NCBI GenBank assembly: GCA_034231615.1
Contig: CM067299.1
Span: 15,599,834-15,663,833 of the forward strand
Length of the DNA: 64,000 nt
DNA from: Meghimatium bilineatum
Lineage: Eukaryota > Mollusca > Gastropoda > Stylommatophora > Philomycidae
Direction: 5' to 3'
The notes under the pieces are model-generated. The model was not told where the DNA came from and made no database searches. It saw only the letters and a program-made list of their open reading frames with translations. Positions 22,615-35,069 of the stretch are shown here, piece by piece (the first letter of the stretch is position 1; every line of letters begins with the position of its first letter). The position numbers and the translations under genes were made by a program.

Positions 22615-22960
22615 CATCAGAAGGGTTTCAAAAGTATCTGCATCTTTGCGCAATTCCGACGTTCATGCATTGTGTTCTTCGGCCAATTTTATTCAGCTGT
22701 TGTAGTAGCTTTCATTGAAGCCTTACATACATTTTTGTATGTCAGGTGTGCCCTACCTCTGTATGGTAGAGGTACCAAATGGTACCCTACCTCTGTACTT
22801 TCCTTCGGAAAGCATACCATGGAACATATGCTGTTACATATGAGTCTTGTTCCTTCTTCGGCACATGACCCAGCCATCGTAATCGTCTACTCATAGGGAC
22901 AGAAATTCATTCTTCGGCACATGACCCAGCCATCTTAATCGTCTACTCATAGGGAGAGAA
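22615..22960 (-). mobile_element. LINE ORF2 C-terminal fragment with a local 54-bp duplication
   Basis: Minus strand pieces: DYDGWVMCRRRNKTHM in the 'RWLGHVxRM' position and LTYKNVCKASMKATTTAE in the 'LRYKDVCKRDLKA' position. The stretch TTCTTCGGCACATGACCCAG through the next 34 bp is repeated in tandem (about 22854 and 22908). Confidence 0.5.
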
Positions 22961-23019
22961 ACAAACAGAGTAGAATCCCCCCACCTCCCGAAAAAGCTAG
23001 GTTCATTATATATAACTCA

Positions 23020-23410
23020 TTTAGTGGATATCCATAAATTACGTCAAAAACGGCGAGGGGGGGGGGGGTCTTAAAAAGTTGGAAAGTTGTTGACAAGAGG
23101 GGTGGGATGCCTTGACAAAGTTGACATCAACAGAACTGTTTGTATACACATACACACACACACAAATTGTTTCAATTGGAAAAATCTTTCTAAGAATCTG
23201 AAAAAAAAAAACCCAACTAAATTAGTTTTTTTTCCACGCTTCTTCTGCTAAAACTTTTCTGGAAGATGAAATTTGTTTGACATAATTAAGCAGAGGTAAC
23301 ATTGAAGGGAGGGGAGGGGTCCCTGAACTTTTGACAGTTTTTGACAAGGGGGGAGGGAATTGTGTCAAGAAGTGGCAAAAAAGTATTGATGCAATTTATG
23401 GACAGCCACT
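23020..23410. mobile_element. MITE with ends TTAGTGGxTxTCCATAAATT
   Basis: Left end TTAGTGGATATCCATAAATT and right end AATTTATGGACAGCCACTAA are inverted repeats. The interior has G-runs and two GTTGACAAGxGGG blocks, one near each end. Related copies at 49965-50295 and 53810-53900. Non-coding; the superfamily is not certain. Confidence 0.7.
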
Positions 23411-23599
23411 AATAGAAACTAACATATAAGGAGATAATAACTTAGCAAACATGAATACAATTGAAATGTGTTAAAATATTTCCCATTAAGCATTCCCACT
23501 TCCACTCCTTTCCCGTTTACAGCTGTACTGTATGGACGTGAACATTTGTAGCAGATTTACGTAGATTGAAATCTAGATCACTATATGTTAAACAGGTTT

Positions 23600-24265
23600 C
23601 CTGGTGTCGATGAGAACCGCTCTATTAGATCAGTACCCCCTTGTGGCATAACAGGAAATTAAAAGGCAGATGAGCTAGCAATACATGGAGCAACACAGAG
23701 TTGCTAAACCAATTGAGGGCAAAGTACTGACCGGCATATCCACAGAAAACTGTGTTACACAGGAAGTTTTGTTAGATTTCAAATACAGCATCATTTAACA
23801 AGAATCCATATATTTTTCTTGGGAAGGGTCTGTAATTCACACTTTTTTTTTTAGAAATTTGCGCCAATACAAATTTTTAAGTAATTTACGACGTTACACT
23901 GCTGCTGCGTTCCTATTTAAAAATGTATGCCGTAATTGTGCCGAGTTTTCGATCTACCTATACAATCCCTGCTACCGCTGCAAGGAGTGTTCTCAGATGC
24001 AAGGATATGCATGGGGAACATACTGTGATCTTAATCTAAATCCCTTGCAGAAAGGGCGACCTTAAACTATGTTAAAAGGTATTATCAACAGATTTAGTCG
24101 GGTGGGGTAAGTAATATACACCGAGTGGTACTTAACATTTAACGACTAATTTCGTTTCAGAACCTGATTTTCTTTCGTTAAAAATGTAGACCCTTCTACT
24201 AAGAAAGGACCGAAATCCCTTCTTGCTGTGTAAACATGGCAATCTGCGAACGAGAAGAAGAAGTA
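23600..24265 (+). mobile_element. I-like LINE RNase H and 3' end, family L4
   Basis: Begins with PPCGITGN and KADELAIHGATQS, the last RNase H motif (HCGIxGNExADxLA). After further pieces a frame reads NLRRYTAAAFLFKNVCRNCA and YRCKECSQMQGYAWG, matching the usual cysteine-bearing tail after RNase H. It ends CAATCTGCGAACGAGAAGAA at about 24240-24260, the 3' terminus shared with 42320-42350 and 29455-29490. Confidence 0.65.
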
Positions 24266-24269
24266 GAGA

Positions 24270-25580
24270 GATCATATCAGTGCCGTTAGTTTTAAAACGG
24301 AAGAGTTCCATTCCAATTCTCAGTACCCCTATAAAGGGTCACGTCCATGAAGTGCGAATATTAACTGGAAGTACCTTCTATTGTACTATTGTTTGTTAGT
24401 CTCTCTATAATACCTGCATTATGTATATATGTATAATACGTACAATATGTATATAATATACAAGTCTCCTTTCTTTTGTGGATACTTCAGTTCTTCAGAT
24501 GAAGCAGCCACAAGTGATTACGTATTCCCGCCACCGTCGGCTATGATGGGGTGTACATTAATTAAGAGAGCCGTACTAAGCTGACAGCATGAATAAGCAA
24601 GCAACATTCGCTCTGCATGACATTAATAATTTCAGGAACGTTGTATACAAATTTCAAGTTGAACATTAAATAAAAATAATGCATTTTTGAAAACTCTTTG
24701 TTTGATGACGCCAAGTAGAAAATTAGACTTCCTGTACAGCCTTCGGCACATTATACATTCTAACAAATGAGACTCGGTTGGAACGGCAGTTTCTTTGCTC
24801 AAACGACAAAACCTCATTGGGATGCCGACGTGGAAACTGGAGTTAACTCAATATGAACTCGCGAACGTGGTAGAATAGACGAGCCATAGAAAATGAATAG
24901 AAAATATTTTTAGTCTTTGTTGCCTTCGCTTGTTCTTAGCGAGACTACACATCGGAGAATATCAAGCCTGAGGGTGGGGATGTCCGTAACCCCAGGATCT
25001 AAGTTTATAAAATCCTTATCTCTTTAGCAAAACCAACGGGTTTGAAAGTCTCACAGTTTTGTAAATAAACATGTTTACATTTGCGATACTGTGTACGGGT
25101 TTCCTTTTTACTAAATCCGCAACAATAATGTCTCGAACAACAGTATCGACGCTGGTGATGGATAGAAAATACATTAAGAACACCAATGGAAAGCATTGTA
25201 AGAAGCATTGTTCTCGAAACCACATTGAAAGATAAAACGAGAAAGACAAAGAAATTCCCAAAGGAAAGAAATAGATGCAGAGACACAAAGGGTGAATATG
25301 ACGGAAAAAGCTAGAAGCGATAGTTAAATATTGGGCAAGATGGAGTATGTTTATTGAGGATATATGTGCTCCGCAGAGAGATTAAATGGTGTTATAGATA
25401 GACAGCAGAACTTTGTCCGTAAAAGCATAAACTAGCTTGTATTTATAGAGTATATAGATGACTTGTTGATGATGAATGTGGGAAACATATTGCATATGGT
25501 CAGCTACTCTGCTACCTGTTGGAGGAGGATTGAGTATTTTTAGCACACAACTATGAATATATTGATGGAATTTAGGATCA
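24270..25580. other. Unassigned
   Basis: No gene or family recognised. A small (TATATG)-rich patch lies at 24420-24465. Minus-strand open frames over 25005-25288 are hydrophobic and show no domain. Confidence 0.45.
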
Positions 25581-25585
25581 ATTAT

Positions 25586-25985
25586 TCCACTAGTAGAAAT
25601 TCATTCAAATATTCTACTAGTAGAGTGCTTCCCAACTTGTGGCCCACTCCCCACAAGGTGGGGGGGGGGAGGGTGAAGTTTGATAGTTAAGGAGTGCAAT
25701 TATGTGGGGAGGGGGGACTAAAGCCTAATACAAATTTTGAATATTAAAAAATAGATAGGGGCCTATGTAAATAGGAGGGCATCAGAATTTTAGAAACACT
25801 TAGGTGGGGCATGGTAAAAAAAAGAAGTTGGGAAACACTGCACTAGTAGGAATTCATTCAAACATTCCACTAGTAGGAATTCATTCAAACATTCCACTAG
25901 TAGGAATTCATTCAAACATTCCACTAGTAGGAATTCATTCAAACATTCCACTAGTAGGAATCCATTCAAACATTCCATATATTCA
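25586..25985. repeat. 27-bp minisatellite interrupted by a hAT-like MITE
   Basis: Units CCACTAGTAGGAATTCATTC then AAACATT: one or two at 25586-25622 and five at 25841-25985. The unit is a multiple of three, giving open nine-residue repeats on both strands. Confidence 0.85.
25623..25840. mobile_element. hAT-like MITE inside the minisatellite
   Basis: Inverted ends: (C)AGTGCTTCCCAACTTG and AAGTTGGGAAACACTG, the hAT 'CAGTGxTTCCCAAC' terminus. Flanks TACTAGTA and CACTAGTA fit an 8-bp target duplication (7 of 8), although the host array also repeats that word. G-rich interior, no coding. Confidence 0.65.
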
Positions 25986-26095
25986 AACTTATCGGCTGGT
26001 TGGTAACATACTGAGCCCAAATTATTTATTTCGGTTGGACACGTTTGTGTGTTGTGATCATTTATATTCGTCATCTTTTGATGTTTGGTGCGACT

Positions 26096-26245
26096 CTTGA
26101 TAAAGGCTTTTTTGGTCGAAACGTTGAATGTTTTGTGTATTGTAATTTGTATGTTTTTTTGTTTGCATATGATAACCCCATAGTTTTAGTGATAGTCCGT
26201 CGTGTCTAGTGGAACGTTCTACAAACCTGTGTTTTACTAAGTACA
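26096..26245 (+). repeat. Dispersed repeat with hammerhead-like core
   Basis: TTGATAAAGGC-TTTTTT-GGTCGAAACGTTGA followed by TTTTGTGTATTGTAATTTGT, the same order as the right arm at 16823-16900. It ends near AACCTGTGTTTTACTAAGTA, seen also at 17211-17228. Confidence 0.6.
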
Positions 26246-26721
26246 ATTATTGTTATATTTCAAGTAGTATTACCTTATATTAATTGTCGCAAGAAAATTT
26301 ACTTGGATTTATCCATTGATCCCCGTTGTGATAAAGCAGGTTAAAGAATCACGCATGTACTTTGAGGTAATCAACACTTTTATATGCAGAATTTCTGGAG
26401 AATGCATGAACGATTTCTGTACCATGTCCCATTGAAAGTTGAAGACTCCAGCTAATGACATTGTACCATAAAGTCACATTGAGAAAAACAGTCCACCTAA
26501 TGACATTGTATATACAGGCACATTGAGACAAACTGTCCAGCTCATGGTACCATACAACCAGATTGTGTAAAAACGGTCACCTGAGACTTATGAAAGCTTA
26601 AGAAATGAATGCCAGAGAAACATTTATCTGGATTTGAAAGTAAAACCCAACAGCCTAGAATAGGAATAAGATTTTCAAACTTCCTTGAGGTTTTATAATA
26701 ATTACAATCATCTGAGAATGC

Positions 26722-26795
26722 CCTTGCCTAGTAGTTATGCCATTCGCTTCGCGCACAAGAGGTTTTGGGTTTGAATTCACCTTGCTGCGAATTTT
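26722..26795 (+). mobile_element. tRNA-derived SINE head
   Basis: CTTGCCTAGTAGTTATGCCA (A-box-like), CGCTTCGCGCACAAGAGG in the anticodon position, GGTTTTGGGTTTGAATTCAC (B-box-like) at tRNA spacing. Diverged (GTTTGAATTC for GTTCGAATCC), so a SINE rather than a working tRNA gene. Confidence 0.65.
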
Positions 26796-26970
26796 TTACA
26801 AAATGGATTTCGTTTTGGAGATGTCTAGGGATTCTAGATTGAAGCTAAGGAGATATGTGACATGAGCGATACCCTTGGTAGATGACATATCGTTTTGTTG
26901 AAAAGGACGAGTACATATGGGATAACATAAGTACAAGGAGGTCAACCCTCTACATTTTTCAAACCTTGAT

Positions 26971-26971
<1 letters not shown>

Positions 26972-27029
<58 letters not shown>

Positions 27030-27030
27030 A
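26972..27030. repeat. (ATC)n microsatellite
   Basis: Nineteen to twenty ATC units. Confidence 0.95.
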
Positions 27031-27087
27031 GTGACATCTAAACAAATAAAACACATTACTGCTGATTACTTGTCCGAGCCCTTGTAC

Positions 27088-27680
27088 ATTATATAGTTGC
27101 TGTTTCTACATTATATAGTTGCTGTTTCTACATTATATAGTTCCTGTTTCTACATTATATAGTTCCTGTTTCTACATTATATAGTTCCTGTTTCTACATT
27201 ATATAGTTCCTGTTTCTACATTATATAATTGCTGTTTCTACATTATATAATTGCTGTTTCTACATTATATAGTTTCTGTTTCTACATTATATAGTTGCTG
27301 TTTCTACATTATATAGTTGCTGTTTCTACATTATATAGTTGCTGTTTCTACATTATATAGTTGCTGTTTCTACATTATATAGTTGCTGTTTCTACAGTAT
27401 ATAATTGCTGTTTCTACAGTATATAGTTGCTGTTTCTTCATTATATAGTTCCTGTTTCTACATTATATAGTTGCTGTTTCTACATTATATAGTTCCTGTT
27501 TCTACATTATATAGTTGCTGTTTCTACAGTATATAATTGCTGTTTCTACAGTATATAGTTGCTGTTTCTTCATTATATAGTTCCTGTTTCTACATTATAT
27601 AATTGCTGTTTCTACAGTATATAATTGCTGTTTCTACAGTATATAGTTTCTGTTTCTACATTATATAGTTGCTGTTTGAT
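27088..27680. repeat. 22-bp minisatellite, about 27 copies, with higher-order pattern
   Basis: Unit TACATTATATAGTTGCTGTT plus TC; variants change GTTGC to GTTCC or GTTTC and CATTA to CAGTA. A run of variant units at about 27395-27455 recurs about 130 bp later, showing a roughly six-unit higher-order repeat. Confidence 0.9.
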
Positions 27681-29370
27681 GGTGTCACTCATATTAGCGG
27701 ATACTACTGAGCAGTGGTCTTGCTGTGGTGTTAGTCAATGAAAAAAACCACGTAATACGTCAGATCTGCTAATCGACGCTGTGTGAGCTCAATCAAGGAC
27801 ATCCAGATACAAACAACCCCTACCTACGGAATTAGTTACGTCACAGAAGCGGGCGGTTGTGAGTACATATTTTCTTGTGCATTTCTCTCTTTACCATGAT
27901 AGTTTTTATGAATACAGTAAAGGGAGAGGGGGAGAGGGGAGGAATTCCACTTTTTGGCTAACCTATTAGTACTAAAAGTCATGCTCTGATACCTTAAGGG
28001 TGAGGGGTAAACACCCTTCCCTTCTTTATTTTTGTACTTATTGTCAGTTTCTATTACACACAACTCCTTGTAGTCGTATATCTACGGTGTTTTTCCAATT
28101 ATGTGTTTGTTTCTCTCGGGCATCAGCGTAAGTAATTGCATATCGCATATATACATATCGTTGGAGTATTCTCAGTATTGGAGAAATCTCAGGAGAAACC
28201 ACCATTTCACACCAAGATCTTCATAGCTCGTAATTCCTGGAGATACAATAAACAAACACAAAACAAATTATACAAAGAGCAACTTCAAACGACAGACACC
28301 ATCATCTCATGAAGAGGCTACAATTGTCATAACATAAGGAGAACATGTACAATTATATAGTCAGTTTTGTGTTAATACGAGAAACGTGGAAAGTCAGTGA
28401 AGACGGACATTGAAGTGACGCTAAGGTAAAATGTATACGGGTTCTTTGATTTATGTTTTATATTTGTCATTTATATTTAACTACCGAATTCTGGCAATTA
28501 TCTGTGCGTTCTTTTGTTAAATTCTTGACCAATTGTGATTTATTTTTGACAAAGTAATTTCTCTTTTATACTACTAGAACTTCATGTAAAATGACGCGGG
28601 ACGACATTTTTAAATTTCTGCTTGCAGTTAAGACAAGTTTCCAAGAACAGATGGGCGTCACCAAGTAAAACTCTTCCACTGAAATGATACATTGAGGTAT
28701 GAGCTTAATAAAGATAGTAGTTGCAATCAAAATCCTTCCTGTACATGTTGCGGCGTCTGCAATGGCAAAGCGGCCTTTATCTCCACATCCCATAGAAATC
28801 GCCTGCACTCCTTCACAGGAAAACACAGTAACGAAAGTTTTTATAGATCGTACTATTTTATTATGATTTTATGATTACATCTCACCCTCCACGACACTGA
28901 CGAGATCTATGACTTAAGACTGACTGGGTTACCGATTCTGATATCATACAATCTTTTAGTTTAAGTCTCCCCGTCCCCAAAATGAGACAAAATATAATTC
29001 GTTGCTAACCTAACATATAATGAATCATATCATGTACATGACTTTATTATTCGCCTGTTCTAGATAATTTTTCGGCACCTCTTAGACTTTGCCCCGCAAC
29101 CGGTGTGACTATGTTATTATGTTGTAACTATTATATATTCTAATTGATGAAATTAGTAAATATGTGTATTATATCGATTATAGAAAATCTACATACTATA
29201 TATATATATATATATAAATAAATGTTTATGGGTATAGTTCTAGTGTTATTTATATTTATTAAATAAGTTTTAATATCCTATTTTTACATATATTTTTGCT
29301 ATTGGCGTGTCGTGATTTCTGGAAAGAGTTTCGGTGTGTCGTGAATTAGAAATTTTTGCTGAGCATTGTT
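27681..29370. other. Unassigned
   Basis: D1-like G-rich block at 27890-28030; (TA)n at 29190-29215. The minus-strand open frame 28826-28566 (86 codons) looks unlike simple repeat translation but matches nothing I know. Confidence 0.45.
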
Positions 29371-29379
29371 TTGGAATTT

Positions 29380-29765
29380 TCAGGTTACATTACCTTAGAT
29401 GTTCAAGAAAGATTTCCTTTGAGGTTTCAGTAACATTGTACTTGCTGTGTGGACAATTTAAACTGCGAACGAGCAGAAGAAGAGAAGAATCAATATTTCC
29501 TTTTGATGTTCCGGTAACATTGCTTTAGACATTCCAATAACATAGCCTTGGGTATTGTAGTCCTATTGTCTTAGATGTTCAAGTAAAATTTCACTGGAAG
29601 CTTCGGTAACATTACCTTAGACGTTCCAGTAACATTACAGTAGACGATCCAGTAACATTGCCTTATGTATTTCAATAACACTGCTTTAGACGTTCCAGTA
29701 ACATTGTCTTGGACAATCCATTTATAATGCCTTGGACAATCCAGTTACATTTCCACAGCTTATGA
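29380..29765. repeat. Degenerate 24-25-bp repeats
   Basis: Recurrent CCAGTAACATTGCCTTAGAC-like units with TTAGACGTTCCAGTAACATT variants. A LINE tail (GGACAATTTAAACTGCGAAC followed by GAGCAGAAGAAGAG, about 29450-29490) sits inside the stretch. Confidence 0.65.
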
Positions 29766-30329
29766 TGATGTTCTTCCTTTTGCAGAAAATGAGCATGCGT
29801 ACAAAGTCAATTAGGTTTGGAGTTTGTGAGTTTGTAGATGGCTGATTCGTCAAAGTAAGGATGCACTGCAACGTGAACAAAAATGAACAAGATCACATTG
29901 GAAAGACAATTGTCCTGTCCTTTCATTCATTGTATCTTTTGAATTTCAGGCAGTGTTCATCTCCTCTTCAAAAACTTGTAATACCTGTACTGATCTTGAC
30001 AATCAATAGCTAGGATTTTATAATAACCTGAGTCACAAATGTAAGTGTTTGATGGATGTCTTCGGATATTGCTTGAAACGTGTTTTTTTTTACATCGAAG
30101 GTAGCTCGTATCTACGCAAAGTTTATCACAGGACAGTGTTGTTTGAAAACAATCATCTGAAATGTGGACGACATGACCAGTCAAACGAAATTGAGATCAC
30201 GAGTGCATTACAAGGATGCTTTTTATCATTCCTGCACGTATGTAGTAACTCATTTTAATGGATGTGTTATTAAAAGTTCATTTGCGAAATAACAATTTTC
30301 ATGGTCTATTCTCCTTTTATCACAAGGTT
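29766..30329. other. Unassigned
   Basis: No gene or family recognised on either strand. Confidence 0.4.
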
Positions 30330-31470
30330 TTTTTCCTGATTCTTGATTGGGAACAAGCGTCACATCACTGGGGCATTCCCATATATGCTCTGCTTTCCGT
30401 TCCGTAAGCCATCTAAAAGTGTATAAGCTCAGTGTCCCAGTTAGTTGCTAATTACGCGTTCTTCTGATCTTTCCGGAAAGGAAGCACTTAATCCCATCAG
30501 CTCTAGTCACTCCCATTTCTACCTTTCTCTGAATGTGTACATTGTCACGTTCGACTTCCTCCTTGTCATCTCGTAGAGTATCAATGACTGCTCTAATCAA
30601 TTCAATACTGTCTCTTCTTATTTCGGTGCCGTTCACCAAAGCTTTACTAGCCAACACATCGGCTCTTTCGTTTTCCATGACCCCAGCATGACCAGGACAG
30701 TAAATCCATGTAATGCTCTGCACATTGTCCAGAAGAGTAACCCATTCAGTTCTGATCATACACTTTTCTATCTTGCGCAGCATACTTTGAGAGTCCGATA
30801 GAATCACTGAGTCTGTTGGTGGTTGCGTCGCCAGTCAAGTGAGAGCTGCTGTCACCTCACCGCTTCTATTTTCATTCTTATACTCGATGTTGTAGTGGGG
30901 TAGGCAGCTGACGTCTCGGCTAATATTTTGCCATTTTTTGTAGGCCACGAAGCCCCAACCACACCTGTTTGTTTCTTGGGTTACTGAGCCGTCTGTGTAA
31001 ATTAGTGTATCGTGTGGCTTCAAGTGCTGCAGTATGAGTTATTGGATCATTTTCTCTGTTCTGTTGTCAGCCCAGTCGCGGCACTCTCTACTCATCAGTA
31101 TCACCACTGTTGTCAATAATTTTCTCTCTTTGCCAAATGTCACCCATTCACAGCCTCTTCCCACTTCCTCCAGCTCACAAACTCTGAGTAGGGTATCTTC
31201 TGCTTCTGCCATCCAGGACCTTCCTCTCTTGATTCGCTTTCCTTTTGTGCTGTCTAGAGATTGGTGTAAGACGTGATGATCATTATTGACGACCTTGAAT
31301 TATTCCTTAACCTGGGCTATTTTATGTCTTGATTTAATGCTAGGTAGGTCTAGGAGAAACCTCATGTCCACAATAAGTGTATCTTTTGTTTATCCTAGGA
31401 CAGCGCTCATGGCCTCATCTTGAAATATATCCATCTGCGTTTTCGACAGTGTCAATAAACCTAAACCATT
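30330..31470 (-). mobile_element. LINE with RNase H domain, family L5
   Basis: Minus strand from about 31460: KDTLIVDMRFLLDLPSIKSR, HKIAQVKEFKVV, RGRSWMAEAEDTLLRVCELE (after a stop), then RNase H: TLIYTDGSVTQETNRCGWGF (first catalytic Asp in YTDGS), ILSDSQSMLRKIEKCM, WIYCPGHAGVMENERADVLA (final HAGVxxNExAD). It ends VTRADGIKCFLSGKIRRTRN and HIWECP. The RNase H motifs look good, but stops and frame changes separate the blocks. The 5' three-quarters is absent. Confidence 0.75.
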
Positions 31471-32025
31471 TATTTCTTGATAAGGAACTTAAGGTTGAAT
31501 CGTCCATTTAGAATTTTTTTTGCTTTGGCTCTTAAACTTCTACCGGGTTTCTTTTATATCTGGACAGTAGTCTTCCTAGAACTGAGAACAGAACAGAAAT
31601 TCTGCAGAACTGAGAATTGAATTCAGTCCAGAGAATTGAAATGCTTTCTGTTGCCTTTTTTGTTTGCACAAATGGCCCGGTACATCCGTCTTTAGTGTTG
31701 ATAACTATTTACGTTCATTGTTTTACAACTTCCACTAAACGGTTTATATCTGTATCCATATCGCTAGTATAGTAGGTCAGCCGTACAAGACAACTGGTTC
31801 TTGTACTTACACGCTTGTCACACAGCTCAAATCTAACAACTGTCACGCATGCTTGAAGTTTTCTCCTCTGCTTACGTCGCTATCAACATAGTTACAGACG
31901 CACACAATTAGTTTTTGTATACTGTTAACTATATATTTTTCGCATCAGTTCGTTTGTTTCGTGAACTGTAAAATTTAGTATTTGTTAATTTTTCACTGAT
32001 ACATATTAGTATAGTTACGCAGTAT
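31471..32025. other. Unassigned
   Basis: AT-rich; nothing recognised. Confidence 0.4.
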
Positions 32026-32029
32026 TTCA

Positions 32030-32590
32030 TCATCATTAAGTGTCGTCTCTGCAACGAAAGTTGGCTGCAAGATACCTCGAACATTTCCTGTCTCTTGTCT
32101 CGGTGGTACTCTCTGCTAGACTGCAACTTGTTCATCTCGAGATATTACTCTCGTATTTGTATCTCTGCCTACCTCTTGCTCTCTTTCTCCGACTTTTCCC
32201 TCAAGTAAGGTCTTAAACTTGATTTTTTACATATGCAAAATATTTTATTTGTGTGATCTTTGTTTCCTGTAATAATTCTCTCTTCATATGAAGTGTTGTT
32301 ATAATATCTATCTTTGTTTTCTTCTCTTTCCATGAAGTTCTCCATATTCTTCTATATAGTCAGATCTCAAAAGAATCAATTCTGTCATCTGGTTGTTTGT
32401 TTATTGTCCATGTTCTTGAGCCATACATTAATATAGTATTTCTGTAGAATTTATATTTCTCATTTTTAGCATGTTTGTAATTTGTTTAGATATTAATATT
32501 TTCCTCAAGTACTTTTAGCCATTCCTATTCTCTCTTTAACTTCTGTTTCACATCGGCCATCATTTTTGCTGATGCGCAGTATTCACATAT
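32030..32590 (-). mobile_element. LINE C-terminal fragment, family L7, copy 2
   Basis: Minus strand matches 37640-38275 along its length: NDGRCETEVKERIGMAKST, an 'LMYGSxTWTxN' stretch, and a 3' part CAGTCTAGCAGAGAGTACCA / GACAAGAGACAGGAAATGTT parallel to GACAAGAGACAGGGGATGTT in the other copy. More decayed than the other copy. Confidence 0.7.
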
Positions 32591-32729
32591 ATTCTATTGT
32601 TAGCTCATTCCGCCTCATCTGATTTTACATCTATTTTATCCACGTTTGATCTCAAACATTTGTTGCTATGTTCTCTACATCTATTTCATCCACGTTTGAT
32701 CTCAAACATTTGTTGCTATTTTGTCTACA

Positions 32730-32870
32730 TCTAACAGGATGTAGTCCAAAGAATAGAATGCGTTTTTTCATAATTTTCTTACTTGGATACTATATCTGAG
32801 CCGTTCAACCTGACACATCCGATTTCAGCATGAATTATGATCACATTAACACATGAACGAGATAGTCAAC
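32730..32870 (-). mobile_element. S1 repeat copy
   Basis: AACAGGATGTAGTCCAAAGA, AGAATGCGTTTTTTCATAAT, CAACCTGACACATCCGATTT in the S1 order. Confidence 0.6.
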
Positions 32871-33955
32871 TTCAACTATAAATGTATTTTAGTCACTTCT
32901 AAATGTCTTTAATCACATTTAAATGTTATTTTCACCTATGTACGTCTTTAATTACTTATACATCTCTTTAGCACCTCTAAATCTCTTTAATAACCTTTAA
33001 ATCTTTTTAATCGCATCTAAATCTCCCCACTCACCCTTAAGTCTCTGTAGTCACCTCTAAATCTCTGTAATCACCTGTTTCTGTTTAGTCACCTCTAAAT
33101 CTCTTTAATCATCTAAAAATATATTTAGTCACATTCAAGTCTCTTTAATCGCCTCGAAATTATTTAGTCACCCCTAAATCTCTTTACTCCCATCTAAATC
33201 TCTAATCACCCCTAAATCTCTTTAGTCACTTCTAAATAACTTTAGTCATCCTGAAGTTTTTTAATCACCTCTAAATCTCTTTAGTTACTTCTAATCTGTT
33301 AGTAACCTCTACTTAATTGCATCTGGCTCTTCAATCATCTCTAGGTCTCTTTAATAACTGCTTAATCTATTTAATCACCCCTAAATCTCTTTAATCACTT
33401 ATCTCTTAGCTATTGTTATTTGCTTTAGTCACGTATACATCTCTTTAATCACTTCTAAATATTTTTAGTTACCTTAAATTCTCTTTAATCACATCTAAAT
33501 CTCTTTAGTTGCCTCTAAGTCTCTTTAGTTACCTCTAGATCTCTTTATTCACAATTAAATATCTTTATTATTCTCTAAATCTCGCTGATAACCTCTAAAT
33601 CTTTTTAGTCACCACTAAATCTCTTTAATCACCTCTAATTCTCTTTAATCATGTTTAAGTCTCTTTAATTACGTCTGTCTTTTCTTGGTCAAAGTCTCTT
33701 TAATCACCTCTACATTTTTTTTCGTCGCCTCTAAATTTCTTTAGTCACTTCTAAATCTCTTTTTGTATCTCTGTCTTTTTAATCAACTCTAAATCTCTTA
33801 TGCCACCTCCAAATATCTTTATTCACCTCTAAATCTCTTTAATTACCACTTTCTCTTTAATGAACTATAAATTTCTTGAGCAACATCTAAATCGCTTTGG
33901 TCATATCTTAATATGTTTAGTAAACTCTAAATCTCTTTAGCCACCTCTTATAACA
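32870..33955. repeat. Degenerate 20-bp minisatellite, about 1.1 kb
   Basis: More than 45 diverged copies of CTCTTTAATCACCTCTAAAT. Old array with many indels. Confidence 0.85.
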
Positions 33956-34660
33956 TACATGACAAGCCAAATTGTTGATTTACTTCCATTTCATGCTCCG
34001 GATTGACTAAACCGTACTTGGATATCCTCATGTATTAAGCCCCCCCCCCCCCCCACAAAGCTGTTTGCGGACTGCCAGAAGTTTAGCTCAAGAAGACCCA
34101 GCTCCGAAACCCGCAGCCCACGGACATATTGTAATTGGGAACCAATCGACTCGGTTGTATTTTTTTGAACTAGCGGCCTTATGAACACAAAATCAATGAT
34201 TTGTTCACTTTCGTAGCGATGACTTTTGCGCTAGTACTCAAACTTCCATTCCTCGACAAGATGTAGTTCCCAGAACGAAATGCATTTAAAACCTCTTAAA
34301 AAAATGTATAGATAATAAGTTGACATCATTTATAGAAATAATAGAGATTTAAAAAAAAATTGTATTTATTTAAGATAAAATTACAGTTGCAAATAAGAAC
34401 ATTAAATGTTTTTGATAAATGAGTTATGGCAATCAATTCAAAACCACAACATAAGGTGATATGTTTTTTTAAATTTAAAGAAGATAAAATATATCCATAT
34501 ATTCATAAGTTTATAACCATAAGTCAACAATCCGTCAGGGCTGAAGGGGGACCACATCGGATGCATTGTTAATACACCATCTTTTATCAATTTCTATCTT
34601 AAGCGATGTGGATGAGTAAGGAAAACATCACGACCTGCCCAGTCTTTGATAAAGCAAACT
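33956..34660. other. Unassigned
   Basis: C-run at 34040-34055. At 34255-34290 a short S1-like block (GATGTAGTTCCCAGAACGAA). Otherwise nothing. Confidence 0.4.
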
Positions 34661-34664
34661 AAAT

Positions 34665-34935
34665 TAAATAGGTTACTAGAAAAACTTACCGTAACTATGA
34701 ATAAAAATAAATAAAAAGAATATAAAAACATACAATAAAACAAAGCAGGACAATTCTCCACGTATCGGTCCTAATGGGAACCTTTTAAAAATTTACCGTA
34801 GCTATGAATGAAAATAGATTTAAAAAAATTATATACGAGTATAAACATACAATAAAACTAAACAGGACAGTTCTCCACGTATCAGTCCAAATGGGGCCTT
34901 TTTCAAGAAACTAATAACGTATAAACTAAACAAAA
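34665..34935. repeat. Dispersed repeat P2, two tandem partial copies
   Basis: AACATACAATAAAACAAAGC, CTCCACGTATCGGTCCTAAT, then again AACATACAATAAAACTAAAC, CTCCACGTATCAGTCCAAAT and GGGCCTTTTTCAAGAAAC. Fuller copies at 46465-46735 and 63728-64000. Confidence 0.7.
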
Positions 34936-35069
34936 CCACACAAACTGAGAACTGAATGGACTGATCCAAGTTTCTCTTTCGCAGAAACGTAACCCGGTAA
35001 CAGTTTTGGAAACGCATCCAATAAAATAGAAAATGCGTGCTTTCATTATAAACAAACTGGAAAGTGGGA

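Noticed and set aside
26722-26795. Functional tRNA gene
   Set aside because: A and B boxes are diverged and no acceptor stem pairs; better read as a SINE head.
26796-27056. Poly-methionine frame
   Set aside because: Translation of the (ATC)n microsatellite on the minus strand.
27088-27680. CRISPR-like regular array
   Set aside because: Units are contiguous with no spacers, and the DNA is clearly eukaryotic; it is a minisatellite.
28566-28826. 86-codon minus-strand frame as a gene
   Set aside because: No domain, no splice context, no repeat match; left unassigned.
34745-34912. P2 repeats as hammerheads
   Set aside because: They share the AAGG...CCGATACG layout but lack both CTGANGA and GAAAC.
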